DNA from: Arthrobacter citreus
GTDB lineage: Bacteria; Bacillota; Bacilli; Bacillales; Bacillaceae_G
Reading direction: 5' to 3'
Length of the DNA: 64,000 bases
Assembly (NCBI GenBank): GCA_013200995.1
Contig: CP053688.1
Span: 1-64,000, forward strand
Positions 44,639-53,537 of the stretch are shown piece by piece. The position numbers and the translations under genes are program-made. The number at the start of each line of letters is the position of its first letter. Within the stretch, counting starts at the first letter, position 1. The notes under the pieces were generated by a model that was not told the origin of the DNA, did not search any database, and saw only the letters and a program-made list of their open reading frames with translations.

Positions 44639-46146
44639 TGTTGAAAAAAGACTTCGTCAAGTAAATGCCACGAATTTTTCGTGGCATTTTTTGTTTTAGT
44701 TGTTCTTTTAGTCTGTTTTTTGGTAAATTAAATGAAGACCTATTTCCTTTAGCGAGAGAAGTTTGGTCCATTTAATTCAGTTTTGTATGATGGCGGTCAT
44801 CAAAACTTGTCTTTTTACTTTTTGAACTCCTCGGTATCGTGCGTAACGTAAGCCGTGGAGTTCTTTACTTTGGGCAAAACTTAATTCTACTGATGAGGGT
44901 CTAACTGACCTTAATATCTTCCCTCGGGTTGATAGCCTTTGTTCCCTTAACTTATCGTAAATTGGTTGGTTAACTGATATTCTTAATACTCGATCATCAT
45001 TTTTCGCAAATGGGCAATTAAAACAGCTACCTTTGTCAGGCTTAAACTCATGATAGCCATGTCTTGTCGTAGTTTTATATCGAAAAGGTACACCACAAGG
45101 GCAAGCATACAGATCTTCATTTACTTTTTGAAAATGAGTTTTTCTACATTCTTTATGTTCATTATTTGGAAATCTACGATGAGAGATATAAGCAAATATC
45201 CCACGTTTAAATACACCTTCGGCAAATCTTGAATTATAGTAGCCCGGATCAACAGCGATTTTTTTGGCATAATATCCGAGCCTCTCTTTTAGAGAATCTA
45301 ACTGATCTAATAAAACTCTATGCCCAGGAACATTCGCACTCGTTACATGAGTATCGATTATGAAGTTATGTAGGGAATCAACAACTCGATGTTCAAAATA
45401 TGCGAAGCGACCTCGTTCATCATGTTTAACTGATAACCTTGCATCACCATCTACAGGATTAAGTAAAACGCGTTTAAGTTCAGTTTTATTTCCTTTAGGT
45501 TTAAGTAATTTTAATCCGTGTTTTTGTCTACGTTCATTTACTTTTTTTAAAGTATCAAGATCTTCCTCAATTAAGACTTCTTTAATCCATTCCTCACGTT
45601 TTCTTTTATTCGCATTCGCTTTTGCCACCCAAGTTTCATTCGCAATAAATCCATCTATATTAATTAGATTTACCACATAGTGAAAGAAAGCTTACCAAAC
45701 CTCGTTATCTTTCAAACGATGATTAAGAAACTTTGAAATAGTCGAATGACAAGGTATTTTTCTATCAGGTGAAATCCTAAAAACCAACGATAAGTAGCAT
45801 TTTGTTTAACTTGTTTACAAGTGAATCGAACAGGGCGAAACCCTTCAATGTATTGTATCAGTAGTATCTTTACTAGTATCAGTGGATCAATTGAAGGTCT
45901 GCCAACGGTTGACCGATAGTAGGGTTCAATCAGTTTATATAAATAATTCCAATTGATTTCCTTATCAATTTTTACAATATGGTGCTCCATATCAATCATA
46001 TTCTCATAAAGTTTACGATTTTTTGCGATGTCTAAATTCTCTTTATAGTAGTACATAAAAAATTCCCCTTGTAATAATTTTCCTACAAAGGGGATTTTTT
46101 CTAAAATAATATGCTTGGGATCTATTGACTAAGTTGTTTTTCAACA
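44639..46146 (-). mobile_element. IS1182-type insertion sequence, inactive
   Basis: About 1.5 kb bounded by inverted repeats: TGTTGAAAAA followed by GACTTCGTCAA at the left, and the complement of TGTTGAAAAACAACTTAGTC at the right. It contains one transposase gene with a frameshift and a stop. Hairpins near both ends (AATGCCACGAA at 44666; CCCCTTGTA/TACAAAGGGG at 46057-46100) probably protect it from outside transcription. No target duplication could be identified with confidence. Confidence 0.75.
44777..46056 (-). pseudogene. IS1182 family transposase, frameshifted
   Basis: The N-terminal part (46056-45712) has the IS1182 N-terminal domain (GRPSIDPLILVKILLIQYIE). A shift at a five-base T tract (45757-45761) moves to the frame ...FLNHRLKDNEVW, then TAA at 45692-45694, then AFFHYVVNLINIDGF and the DDE core, with ISHRRFP and CPFAKNDDR of the Zn-like segment, to 44777. 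The two defects leave no functional transposase unless supplied in trans. Confidence 0.82.
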
Positions 46147-46151
46147 CTCTG

Positions 46152-46184
46152 AGAGAATAACCACTAATGGTTATTCTCTTTTTT
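46152..46184. terminator. Terminator beside the IS right end
   Basis: AGAGAATAACCA (46152-46163) pairs with TGGTTATTCTCT (46168-46179), followed by T6. On the minus strand it would serve the lipoprotein gene. Confidence 0.75.
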
Positions 46185-46186
46185 CA

Positions 46187-46675
46187 TCAATCAACATAAT
46201 CAATTGACTTCATTTCAACCCAAACTATTTCTTTTGTTACAATACTATATACTACTTTGAAGATTATTTTTTGATTTTTATCATAGTAACTATGATATTT
46301 AAGTTGTTGTTCTCTATCTTCCCAAGCTTCTTTGTAATTATTCTTAAGTAATTCAGTAATATCACTGATATATTTTAAATTGAATTTACCATTTATAATT
46401 ACCGTGTTTTCACTATAAAAGCCAAATAAATAATTTACTTGATTTTTTTTATTAATATCCATTACTAAATTTTCAAAGTAATATTTTGCATTCCCTCTTG
46501 AAAATCGATTACTTTTAACATATCCACTTAGATCTACATCGTCGATATTATCATATATTTTTATATTATTTATTGTAATCGAATTTAAAGATGTATTTTT
46601 TAGACTTTTTTCACTATTACATCCCCATAAAGCTAAAAGGCTACTTAGACATATTAATATAAATAATTTTTTCAT
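46187..46675 (-). CDS. Small lipoprotein of the secreted-protein cassette
   Basis: About 162 residues when started at MKKLFILICLSSLLALWGC; the ORF opens five codons earlier, but AGGTGG lies just before this ATG. A signal peptide with lipobox ALWGC puts Cys at the membrane surface. The rest is soluble, with an aromatic-rich YYFENLVMDINKK segment. It is the third gene of a minus-strand unit with a Cys-rich secreted protein and a parvulin-like foldase. Surface lipoproteins commonly give immunity to secreted toxins, which would fit here but is inferred. Confidence 0.65.
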   Translation of the reverse strand: MKKLFILICLSSLLALWGCNSEKSLKNTSLNSITINNIKIYDNIDDVDLSGYVKSNRFSRGNAKYYFENLVMDINKKNQVNYLFGFYSENTVIINGKFNLKYISDITELLKNNYKEAWEDREQQLKYHSYYDKNQKIIFKVVYSIVTKEIVWVEMKSIDYVD

Positions 46676-46721
46676 TTTCCACCTCGACACAATATGTCTT
46701 TCACATTAGGTATATCTTCTT

Positions 46722-47486
46722 TTATTTGATTACTATTTCATGTTTAGAACTTAGTTTATTAATTAAATTAGATTTAATAGTTTGGTAGTTATTAGCAAAA
46801 TACATGTCTCTAAATAATTTTGGATTTTGAGCGTAATCAACTATTTTGGATACATAAATAATTGTCATTCCATCCTCATTCATAAGATGAACCACTTTGC
46901 CAATATTTGAGTTATCAACTATAGTATTTGAATTATCATTTGAAGTACTTGGTTGAAGAAAATCTAAATGTGCAGCATAAGTTTTTTTTAACTTAATTTT
47001 GTGTTCTTTTTCAATTGTTTTTGTACTTTTTCCAGATTCTAATTCATTTTGCATTTTTGTGGCTAAATTATGATTATTTGTTTGATAAGTTAGTACTTGA
47101 TACATCTTCGGAGCTTCTAATTGGTAATTATCTTTAAAATATTTTTTTATTATAGAATCATTATTTTTTAGATTAAATAATTGATACACATAATACGGCT
47201 GTTTATTCGAATTAGTTATGTTCATTTCGGGGAATTTTTTATTTAGCTTTTTTAATTCTATTTTACTTGGTGATGAAAAGTTATTTTCATTTGCTGCTTT
47301 TTCAATGATATATGAATTTGCTTGATTATTTAATTCATAAATTTTATATTTTTTTTCTAACGATTTTAATAATTCTCGCTCGTTAATGATTGACTTATTA
47401 TCTATCGATAAGACTGTTTTTGGAGTTATTATTTTTATTAACCAAATATTGAATACTAAACTTATCAATAGTAAACCAGTTAGCAT
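46722..47486 (-). CDS. Parvulin/PrsA-like membrane-anchored foldase
   Basis: 254 residues with one N-terminal TM helix (LTGLLLISLVFNIWLIKII). The layout is SurA_N-like helical region (residues 35-120), a degenerate peptidyl-prolyl isomerase-like domain (KMYQVLTYQTNNHNLATKMQ ... VVHLMNEDGMTIIYVSKIVD) and a short C-terminal helix, as in PrsA-type foldases. Without a lipobox, it is held by the TM helix. It sits between a secreted Cys-rich protein and a lipoprotein, so it probably folds its neighbour. Catalytic residues are not all evident. Confidence 0.68.
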   Translation of the reverse strand: MLTGLLLISLVFNIWLIKIITPKTVLSIDNKSIINERELLKSLEKKYKIYELNNQANSYIIEKAANENNFSSPSKIELKKLNKKFPEMNITNSNKQPYYVYQLFNLKNNDSIIKKYFKDNYQLEAPKMYQVLTYQTNNHNLATKMQNELESGKSTKTIEKEHKIKLKKTYAAHLDFLQPSTSNDNSNTIVDNSNIGKVVHLMNEDGMTIIYVSKIVDYAQNPKLFRDMYFANNYQTIKSNLINKLSSKHEIVIK

Positions 47487-47522
47487 TAGTATTAAGTACT
47501 TATTAATAATAATTTCTCCTTT

Positions 47523-48341
47523 TTAATGGTTATGGAATTTATTATAATGCCCAATAAAAGTCGAACATTTTCCTTGTTTTGTACTTGGGCTGGCTGCACA
47601 ATATTTATCAGATGTATAATCAGCTAAACATCTTGTACTTCGACCTAGAGAGTAATCGCAGTCACTCATAATAAAATTAATTGCTGCTTGTGGGTAATAA
47701 TTTGGATAGTATTTTCCATTTCCTAAAGGTCCATTAAAGCGATTACAATGTAATCGATCGCCGTAGTGTCCTAATTCTCCTGTTTGCCAATAAGGATCGG
47801 TAGAAGAAGCTCTTGTATTTAATTTTGAACTGGGTTCTTCTGTATATAAGCCTTTTTCTGAATCTTTTAGCATTTGAGAGATATCCATTTCTTTAATAAT
47901 GCTTGCTTCATTTTGAGAAAAATCAACAATTTGTCTTAAGTCATCATCAATTCCTTCTACGGAAATGTTTACTAATTTTTTACCATCACCATTTAATACC
48001 ACTTCTCCTTTGGTATTTGCAGTTTTTGGCTCTTCACTATTTTCTATTGAAACTTCAACATTTTCCGGTGAAACAAAACGCTCAAAAATTTCTTCATCTG
48101 GATTGTAACTCCAGCCAGTATCTCCATCAGAAATTAGATTAATTGTATTATTTTTTTCATTTTCAGAAACTTCGTTCCAATCAACTTTATACGTTTGTCT
48201 AAATAACACTTTAATTAAAGTGTTTGTTGAATCTATATTTTCAGCATTAGATTTAATGGGAATAGACGCTATCACTAATGCCAATAATATGATTACAAAA
48301 AGATACCATTCTTTCTTTCTTGAAATAAATTTTTTCTTCAT
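47523..48341 (-). CDS. Secreted protein with pro-region and Cys-rich C-terminal domain
   Basis: 272 residues, start with AAGGTGG upstream. Signal peptide: basic KKKFISRKKEWY, hydrophobic LFVIILLALVIASIP, cleavage near SNA. An acidic pro-region of about 155 residues has no Cys. The C-terminal 85 residues are Gly/Tyr/Asn-rich with five Cys (HCNRF, SDCDYS, TRCLAD, KYCAAS, GKCSTF) and end in His-rich HYNKFHNH. I do not recognise the family. Pro-region plus Cys-rich end, a dedicated foldase and a lipoprotein together suggest a secreted antimicrobial or toxin; this is inference. Confidence 0.65.
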   Translation of the reverse strand: MKKKFISRKKEWYLFVIILLALVIASIPIKSNAENIDSTNTLIKVLFRQTYKVDWNEVSENEKNNTINLISDGDTGWSYNPDEEIFERFVSPENVEVSIENSEEPKTANTKGEVVLNGDGKKLVNISVEGIDDDLRQIVDFSQNEASIIKEMDISQMLKDSEKGLYTEEPSSKLNTRASSTDPYWQTGELGHYGDRLHCNRFNGPLGNGKYYPNYYPQAAINFIMSDCDYSLGRSTRCLADYTSDKYCAASPSTKQGKCSTFIGHYNKFHNH

Positions 48342-48742
48342 TCAGAATCCACCTTAACCTTTCCACTGAGATTTTATATAGAGATAAGACCACTTGAGGA
48401 TTACTTTTCAATTAATCAATAAAAATAATTCTCAATTAGTATCTCTATATAATAATATTAACAGAGAGTAATCTTTACTTTTTTACTAAAATATTGCAAA
48501 AATATGAAAGTTTTACTATTGATTTAAAATGAAAATAAACGAAAGACCTAATCAGTTTTTGAGTAGGTTTATTAAAATCAGTAAATAATCCCTAAATAAA
48601 TCCGGCTCATTTTAACTGAAATAACAAGATTTTCAATGATAAACCTATAAATAGATTAAGAGATAGATATGAAATCTATTAAAAGTATTTATTTACTAAA
48701 AAAGTTTTTAAATTAGTTAGAATTTGTTACAAAATAAATAGT
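48342..48742. other. Divergent intergenic region
   Basis: 400 bases with no gene. It holds the promoters of the Cys-rich cassette and of the Excalibur gene, two TTTACTAAAA motifs (48485 and 48692), and a stretch similar to the leader of the second Excalibur gene (TGAGTAGGTTTATT at 48560 and at 51183). Confidence 0.5.
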
Positions 48743-49021
48743 ATGGGGTTATTACTTATAAAAAAACTTGTTATTGGTATTCTTACAATTGGACTTATTC
48801 AAAGCTACTCAATTATTTCAACTGATGATGCTAGTGCAGCTGTGAAAACATTTAAAAACTGTACTGAATTGAACAAAGCATACAAGGGTGGAGTTGCCCG
48901 TAGTTCATCCGTTAAAAATAAAGGCGGTAAAACTAAATATAAACCGTATGCATCAAAAGCTCTATATGATGCTAATAAAAAAATGGATCGCGATAAAGAT
49001 TTAATAGCGTGTGAAAGATAA
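48743..49021 (+). CDS. Secreted Excalibur-domain protein, copy A
   Basis: Up to 92 residues: signal peptide (LVIGILTIGLIQSYSIISTD), then the Excalibur calcium-binding-type domain, FKNCTELNKAYKGGVARSSS to DANKKMDRDKDLIACER with the paired Cys and the Asp-rich loop. Copy B at 51478 starts at ATG-AAA-AAA after GGGGTG; here the equivalent codon (48758) is ATA. The alternative ATG at 48743 overlaps the ribosome site, so expression may be weak. Excalibur domains occur in cell-surface nuclease-like proteins. Confidence 0.75.
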   Translation: MGLLLIKKLVIGILTIGLIQSYSIISTDDASAAVKTFKNCTELNKAYKGGVARSSSVKNKGGKTKYKPYASKALYDANKKMDRDKDLIACER

Positions 49022-49069
49022 GTTTTAGAAATAAAAAAAATGATAGTTCCTAGGAAGGAACTTTCTCAG

Positions 49070-49091
49070 ACTCCCGTTTAGGGAGTTTTTT
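49070..49091 (+). terminator. Terminator of Excalibur A
   Basis: ACTCCC and GGGAGT flank GTTTA, followed by T6. Confidence 0.7.
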
Positions 49092-49118
49092 GATACTCCA
49101 TACATATTAAAGTATCAT

Positions 49119-49280
49119 ACAGTCTTTAAATTTATTTTAAAGACTGTATTTTTTTATTTCCAAAATCTTCAATTTTTTATCACAATTATAATGATTTTAA
49201 TATAATTTTATATGTTAATATTTTCACAAGTTAGTAAATTTTACCTACTATTTAATTACTGATTATTAGGAGTGATTATC
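49119..49280 (+). repeat. Intergenic repeat R1: hairpin plus promoter
   Basis: The hairpin ACAGTCTTTAAA/TTTAAAGACTGT is followed by an AT-rich stretch, then ATGTTAATATTTTCACAAG, TTAGTAAATTTTACC (49231-49245), TTTAATTACTGATTA and AGGAGTGAT. The same order recurs at 53321-53480 (R2) and 54649-54815 (R3). Confidence 0.8.
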
Positions 49281-49364
49281 ATGAAAAAATAAACAATTCC
49301 AAGAGGTACATTAATTTCACTATTTCCAGTAGGAGGAAATCCATCAAGTCCTGCATTCTATTAA
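49281..49364 (+). pseudogene. Decayed signal-peptide remnant after R1
   Basis: ATG-AAA-AAA-TAA is followed in frame by TIPRGTLISLFPVGGNPSSP and a stop at 49362. The DNA aligns base for base, with substitutions, to the signal-peptide part of the secreted protein at 54874 (ending FFSIFLVGANQSSAA). So R1 once drove a copy of that gene. Confidence 0.6.
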
Positions 49365-49427
49365 TGTTACTAGGTTATTATTACTAATTTTGACAATTTA
49401 TTACATTTAATAAGTTGCAGTTTATGA

Positions 49428-49841
49428 AAAAATGAAGTGAAGGTGCATACAGATAAAAGTCAAAATAAAGGAATTTTAATGATTGCAGCATCTGGAAATC
49501 AAGGCAAAAGTTTTCTTGAATATCCAGCTTCCTCCCAGTTTGTAATAGGTGTTGGAGCAGTGGACTCGAATGGGAAAAAATGGGTGTATTCAAATTACGG
49601 GGATGAATTAGATTTTGTGTTACCTGGGGTGTTTTATGAATCAGGAAAAAGCTTTAAACAAGGTACTTCGTATGCGGCTGGAGCTATGACTGGAATAGTA
49701 AGTAGATTGTTAGAGGAATTCCATGATCTTACCCCTTCGAAGGTATACACTAAATTAATTGAAATGACAAATAATAAAAATGATTTTAATAAATTTATGG
49801 GTCACGGAATACCTACATTTCGTAAAAGTTCGGGGGAATAA
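49428..49841 (+). pseudogene. C-terminal fragment of a subtilisin-like (S8) protease
   Basis: The open frame gives HTDKSQNKGILMIAASGNQG with the oxyanion-hole Asn, then GVGAVDSNGKKW, FVLPGVFY and the catalytic Ser motif GTSYAAGAMTG. The Asp and His parts of the triad, normally the first 150 residues, are missing; a TGA at 49425 precedes the frame. GTG 49437 would give only this fragment. The next gene begins two bases after its stop, so the pair was once an operon. Confidence 0.72.
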
Positions 49842-49843
49842 TA

Positions 49844-50428
49844 ATGATATTAACAGTCTTAGTTATAATTTTATTACTTATTCTGGGGAACGTAGTTTTT
49901 AAAATTCTCCCTTGGAAGTATATTAGTGCACTATTTGGAATTATTGTATTGCTATTAATAGGTTTTTTCATTGTTGAGCGTACTTCTATTTTAGTAAAAA
50001 ATACACTACTAGAAAGTACTTCACTAAAAAGTGAAGGATTGAATGAAATTAAGATTGATAAACAAGTTACACCTGAACTAATGGTAGATCTAAAAAGTAA
50101 ATATGGTAGAAAAGTTAAACACACAGATATGGCAGTAATACTTACTGTTGAAAATGATAGAAACTATCAATTTAAGAAATTATATATAGGAACTAAAAAC
50201 AATAAAATTAATAGTATTGTTTCTGAAGATCCTAAACTAAAAACTAATAAAGGTATTGGAATAGGAGATGATAAATCTACTATTATAAATAAGTACGGTA
50301 ATAACTACATTCACTCCCTTGAAGAAATTGGAGAAACGATAACTTATCTTGATAAAGAGAGAAATGTAAAATTGACTTTCATAATTTATAAAGAGAAAGT
50401 ATTTCAAATTATTCTAACTAAATATTAA
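49844..50428 (+). CDS. Two-TM membrane protein, unknown
   Basis: 194 residues with two N-terminal helices (MILTVLVIILLLILGNVVF and YISALFGIIVLLLIGFFIV), then a soluble domain of about 140 residues with KGIGIGDDKSTIINKYG, a pattern seen in secreted SmpA/OmlA-like or DUF4309-like folds where a residue-rich loop precedes NKYG. It follows the protease fragment directly. Function unknown; possibly an inhibitor or immunity partner of the lost protease. Confidence 0.55.
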   Translation: MILTVLVIILLLILGNVVFKILPWKYISALFGIIVLLLIGFFIVERTSILVKNTLLESTSLKSEGLNEIKIDKQVTPELMVDLKSKYGRKVKHTDMAVILTVENDRNYQFKKLYIGTKNNKINSIVSEDPKLKTNKGIGIGDDKSTIINKYGNNYIHSLEEIGETITYLDKERNVKLTFIIYKEKVFQIILTKY

Positions 50429-50509
50429 ATCAAGGAGATTAGATAAGATCTAAATTTTAAATTTATATGGGTAGTATTCTTATTGTTAATTTAAAAAGGA
50501 GTGAGACAT

Positions 50510-50989
50510 TTGAAGAAAAACTGTTATTTTCTTCAACTAGAGCTAAATTGTAAAAATCATATGATTCTCGCTATAAATGAAGATACAAAAGAAGCTAGAA
50601 GCTTAATTGGTTATATGGTGTTAGAAGATGTTAATCGTCCAGGCACACCTAATGATTTTAAAGATTTACATCCTGTATTTTTAAAAGACTGGGATGATGA
50701 TAGAAACCTTATTTTTGCGAGAATTTATACTTTTGATAGTATAACAGAGGAAAAAATAGATACATTAATAGAACTTGCAGAAACGTTTATTGAGTTTAAA
50801 CCAAGTGTAAATCATAAGGTGAATTTTTATGTATCAAAAGAAGTTTCTAAGCTATTTGAAAAGTGTTGGGAAAAAGATATGAATATGATTCCTGTTTATC
50901 AATGGTTGATCGATGCTAATAGTGAAAATCCAATAAGTTTAGAAAACTTAAAAATGGATTCATTAAATCATCTATCACAAGACGAGTAA
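50510..50989 (+). CDS. Duplicated 159-residue protein, copy A
   Basis: Starts at TTG 50510 with AAAAGGAGTG seven bases upstream; an in-frame GTG at 50501 overlaps that site. 159 acidic residues (GYMVLEDVNRPGTPNDFKDL, HPVFLKDWDDDRNLIF). No signal peptide or TM helix. It is closely similar to the protein at 53538, with the last 60 residues almost identical also at DNA level, and both are followed by the same kind of hairpin. I do not recognise the family; a cytoplasmic immunity protein (Imm-type) is a reasonable guess given the secreted neighbours. Confidence 0.65.
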   Translation: MKKNCYFLQLELNCKNHMILAINEDTKEARSLIGYMVLEDVNRPGTPNDFKDLHPVFLKDWDDDRNLIFARIYTFDSITEEKIDTLIELAETFIEFKPSVNHKVNFYVSKEVSKLFEKCWEKDMNMIPVYQWLIDANSENPISLENLKMDSLNHLSQDE

Positions 50990-51042
50990 AAAATGTATGA
51001 TGTTTAAATGAATAGTGGACACTGAAAAAGTCCATAAAATAT

Positions 51043-51095
51043 AAATAGCGAAGGCTTTCTCGAGATTACCCGAGGAAGCCTTCGCTATTTTCTTG
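51043..51095 (+). terminator. Terminator of copy A
   Basis: AAATAGCGAAGGCTTTCTCG (51043-51062) pairs with CGAGGAAGCCTTCGCTATTT (51071-51090), followed by TCTT. A divergent version lies at 54096-54150. Bases 51096-51477 hold only the leader of the next gene, with several TTTACTAAA motifs. Confidence 0.85.
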
Positions 51096-51477
51096 ATTAT
51101 TTAAGTGCATGTGATTGTGATTTAGGTGATTTTATAAAATAGCAATCATATTTATAATAGAAAACAAAGCATACTCAAACCTTGAGTAGGTTTATTCAAA
51201 TTAGTTAATTTTACCTAAATAAATCTGATAAGTATTCACTATAATCTCAACAATCTTATATGTTAAAATGATAATTAGATTAAGAAATATTTAATATACA
51301 TCTTTGGAATTTACTAAAAATCTGAGCTAGTGGAACTCAGCAAATGTCTAAAATTTACTATTAAACTAGTAGATTTTTTACTAAATTTTTATTTAACTAT
51401 TGATAGTCTAATATAATTAAATTATTATTAAAATTAGGTTTCAATTGTTACGGAATAATAGATTGGGGTGTTTAATA

Positions 51478-51741
51478 ATGAAAAAACTAGTAATTGGTAT
51501 TCTCGCTTTTGGTCTTATTCAAAGTTATTCGTTTATTTCAACTAATGATGTTAGTGCAGCTGCGAAAGAATATAAAAACTGTAAAGAAATCAATGCAAAG
51601 TATAAGGGTGGAATTGCTCGTAGCTCTTCTGTTAAGAATAAAGGCGGTAAAACTAAATATAAACCTTATGTGTCAAAAGCTTTATATGACGCTAATAAGA
51701 AAAGCGATCGAGATCATGATTTTATTGCATGTGAAAGATAA
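51478..51741 (+). CDS. Secreted Excalibur-domain protein, copy B
   Basis: 87 residues from the ATG at 51478 (GGGGTG upstream); the frame extends 11 codons further up without a ribosome site. Signal peptide (LVIGILAFGLIQSYSFIS, cleavage near VSAAA), then the Excalibur domain: YKNCKEINAKYKGGIARSSS to DANKKSDRDHDFIACER. The DNA closely resembles copy A over the whole gene. It lies upstream of a secreted ComEC-like protein. Confidence 0.82.
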   Translation: MKKLVIGILAFGLIQSYSFISTNDVSAAAKEYKNCKEINAKYKGGIARSSSVKNKGGKTKYKPYVSKALYDANKKSDRDHDFIACER

Positions 51742-51752
51742 GTTACGAAATA

Positions 51753-51789
51753 AAAAAGATAGCTTCCAGTACGGAAACTATCTTTTTTT
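51753..51789 (+). terminator. Terminator of Excalibur B
   Basis: AAAGATAG and TTCC pair with GGAA and CTATCTTT, followed by a T run. Confidence 0.75.
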
Positions 51790-51833
51790 ATGGTTAAGAA
51801 AAATCACTTTATTAAAGTTAGGAGATTTTTTAA

Positions 51834-52691
51834 TTGAAAAAGAAAATATTAAGTATCGTATTAACTAGTGCTTTATTAGCAGGAATTGCTTACCAATTTA
51901 AACCTACTGATACGAAAGCTGCTACTAAAAATTTAAATGTACATTTTATTGACGTTGGTCAGGGTGATGCAATTTATATAAAAACGCCAAATGGGGACGA
52001 TATTGTTATTGATGGCGGAAATAAAGCTAAAGGTGATATTGTCGTAGATTACTTAAAGAAACAAAAGGTTAAAGATATTGAAGTCATGATTTCTACACAT
52101 CCTGATGCAGACCATGTAGGTGGGTTAGATGAAGTACTTGAAGCTTTTAAAGTAAAAAGTGTTTATGCGCCAAATGTATCGAATAATACTCAAGCATTTA
52201 AACAATTTTTGACTGCAGTTAAAAACGAAAAGTTAAAAATTAAGCCAGTTACTGCTGGATTTAAATTAGATTTAAAAGGTGTTTCTGCGGAATTTGTTGG
52301 TCCTGTAAAATCGTATTCGAAATCTGATCTTAATGATTGGAGTGCAGTGTTAAAACTTGTATATAATAAAAATAGTTTCTTATTTACTGGAGACGCTGAG
52401 TCTAAATCTGAACAAGATATGATTAAGTCTAAAAAGGACTTGAAGGTAGATGTGTTAAAAGTAGGTCATCACGGTGCGAAAACATCAAGTAGTCAAGCAT
52501 TTTTAGATAAGGTGAAACCTAAATTTGCAGTTATTGGTGTCGGTGCAAATAATCGATATGGCCATCCAACAAATGATACACTTAATCGCTTAAAGAAATA
52601 TAAAACAAAAGTTTACCGTACAGATAAAAATGGCAGCGTAGTCGTAACAAGTGATGGTAAAAAAATTACGGTTAAAACGGAGAAAAAATAA
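51834..52691 (+). CDS. Secreted ComEC/Rec2-like metallo-beta-lactamase-fold hydrolase
   Basis: 285 residues from TTG with TTAGGAGATT upstream. Signal peptide (KKKILSIVLTSALLAGIAYQ, cleavage near TKA). The metal motif is STHPDADHVGGLDE (H-x-D-x-D-H), with IDVGQGDAIYI at the start, LFTGDAES and KVGHHGAKTSSS later, as in the soluble MBL domain of ComEC. The membrane channel part is absent, so this is a free extracellular enzyme, perhaps a nuclease or phosphodiesterase. The DUF3006 gene follows at once. Confidence 0.85.
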   Translation: MKKKILSIVLTSALLAGIAYQFKPTDTKAATKNLNVHFIDVGQGDAIYIKTPNGDDIVIDGGNKAKGDIVVDYLKKQKVKDIEVMISTHPDADHVGGLDEVLEAFKVKSVYAPNVSNNTQAFKQFLTAVKNEKLKIKPVTAGFKLDLKGVSAEFVGPVKSYSKSDLNDWSAVLKLVYNKNSFLFTGDAESKSEQDMIKSKKDLKVDVLKVGHHGAKTSSSQAFLDKVKPKFAVIGVGANNRYGHPTNDTLNRLKKYKTKVYRTDKNGSVVVTSDGKKITVKTEKK

Positions 52692-52692
52692 G

Positions 52693-52914
52693 ATGAAAAT
52701 TACTGGAATAGTTGACCGATTTGAGGGAGAACTTGTAGTCGTTGAATTAGAAGATGGTTCAACAACTGATTATCCTAAAAAGATGTTTCCAAAATCAGTT
52801 TCTCCTGGAGATGCAGTTTATATGACAAACGGAAATTTCGAAATCGACAAGGGCAAAACGAAGGCGTTAAAAAAAGAAATAGACGACTTAATGGATGAAC
52901 TATTCGAGAAATAA
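52693..52914 (+). CDS. DUF3006 protein
   Basis: 73 residues from ATG 52693, one base after the preceding stop codon. ITGIVDRFEGELVVVELEDG is the DUF3006 signature, a small beta-barrel-like protein regularly found next to secreted ComEC-like hydrolases. The frame opens earlier at 52651 inside the previous gene, but that start lacks a ribosome site; GAGAAAAAATAAG is weak for either. Function unknown. Confidence 0.8.
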   Translation: MKITGIVDRFEGELVVVELEDGSTTDYPKKMFPKSVSPGDAVYMTNGNFEIDKGKTKALKKEIDDLMDELFEK

Positions 52915-52933
52915 AATGAGCATTTTAATTATT

Positions 52934-52962
52934 GGGGTCTTCATAGAAGATCCTTTTTTTAT
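52934..52962 (+). terminator. Terminator after DUF3006
   Basis: GGGTCTTC pairs with GAAGATCC, with one G-T pair, followed by T7. Confidence 0.7.
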
Positions 52963-53062
52963 TTAGCATGAAACTAATTAAAATATAACACAGTCATTTA
53001 TTAGAAATTATAGGAAGATGTTACAATATAAGGAACGTTTATGCAGAGTTTGTAGTGTGACG

Positions 53063-53172
53063 AATAATAAATCTGGCAACGCAATAACAACAGCAAACGA
53101 TGTATCTTTCAGTAAAGAAATAAACTGACAAACAATCGGCGTAACCATTCTTCCCAATGCTTGAGGCATTAC
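53063..53172 (-). pseudogene. Decayed 3' fragment of an amino-acid ABC permease (copy 2)
   Basis: Aligns to bases near 57625-57730 inside the intact permease gene and to the other fragment at 54396-54500. Changes include TGACAAACAATCGGCG in place of the functional reading. After 53172 the alignment with the 54.5 kb copy continues (GCAATTCTAATTATA, GCTATGGCTCAATTTACAAC, TTAAAGGGTTAAGTATTC) up to R2, so the two are copies of one longer block. Confidence 0.65.
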
Positions 53173-53320
53173 GCAATTCTAATTATATAAATAGCTATGG
53201 CTCAATTTACAACTATCAAACTTAAATTTTTAAAACTTATATTATTAGTAACTTAAAGGGTTAAGTATTCTTTAATTTGCAAAACTATACCCATTTTATA
53301 GATGAAACAGTATTATATCT

Positions 53321-53480
53321 CATTGCAGTCTTTAATATTTTTAGAGACTGTATTTTTTTATTTCTGAAATATTCAATTTATTATCATATTTATTATGATT
53401 AAAATAGAACTTAATATGTTAATGTTTTCACAAGTTAGTAAATTTTACTAACTATTTAATTACTGATTAATAAGGAGTGA
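53321..53480 (+). repeat. Intergenic repeat R2: hairpin plus promoter
   Basis: Hairpin CAGTCTTTAA/TTAGAGACTG, then ATGTTAATGTTTTCACAAG and the perfect palindrome TTAGTAAATTTTACTAA (53435-53451), TTTAATTACTGATTAATAAGG. It is followed by a possible trace of the secreted-peptide gene (TTTCAAGTATT) and then by copy B of the 159-residue gene. Confidence 0.78.
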
Positions 53481-53537
53481 TGATTATTTCAAGTATTGCC
53501 ACAAGGGAGCATTTGTTAATTTAAAAGGAGTGTTTTT

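Noticed and set aside
45050..45680. Plus-strand ORFs inside the IS element
   Set aside because: Antisense to the transposase and without start signals.
51494..51868. Plus-strand ORF of 124 residues overlapping Excalibur B
   Set aside because: Out of frame with the clear Excalibur gene and runs through its terminator.
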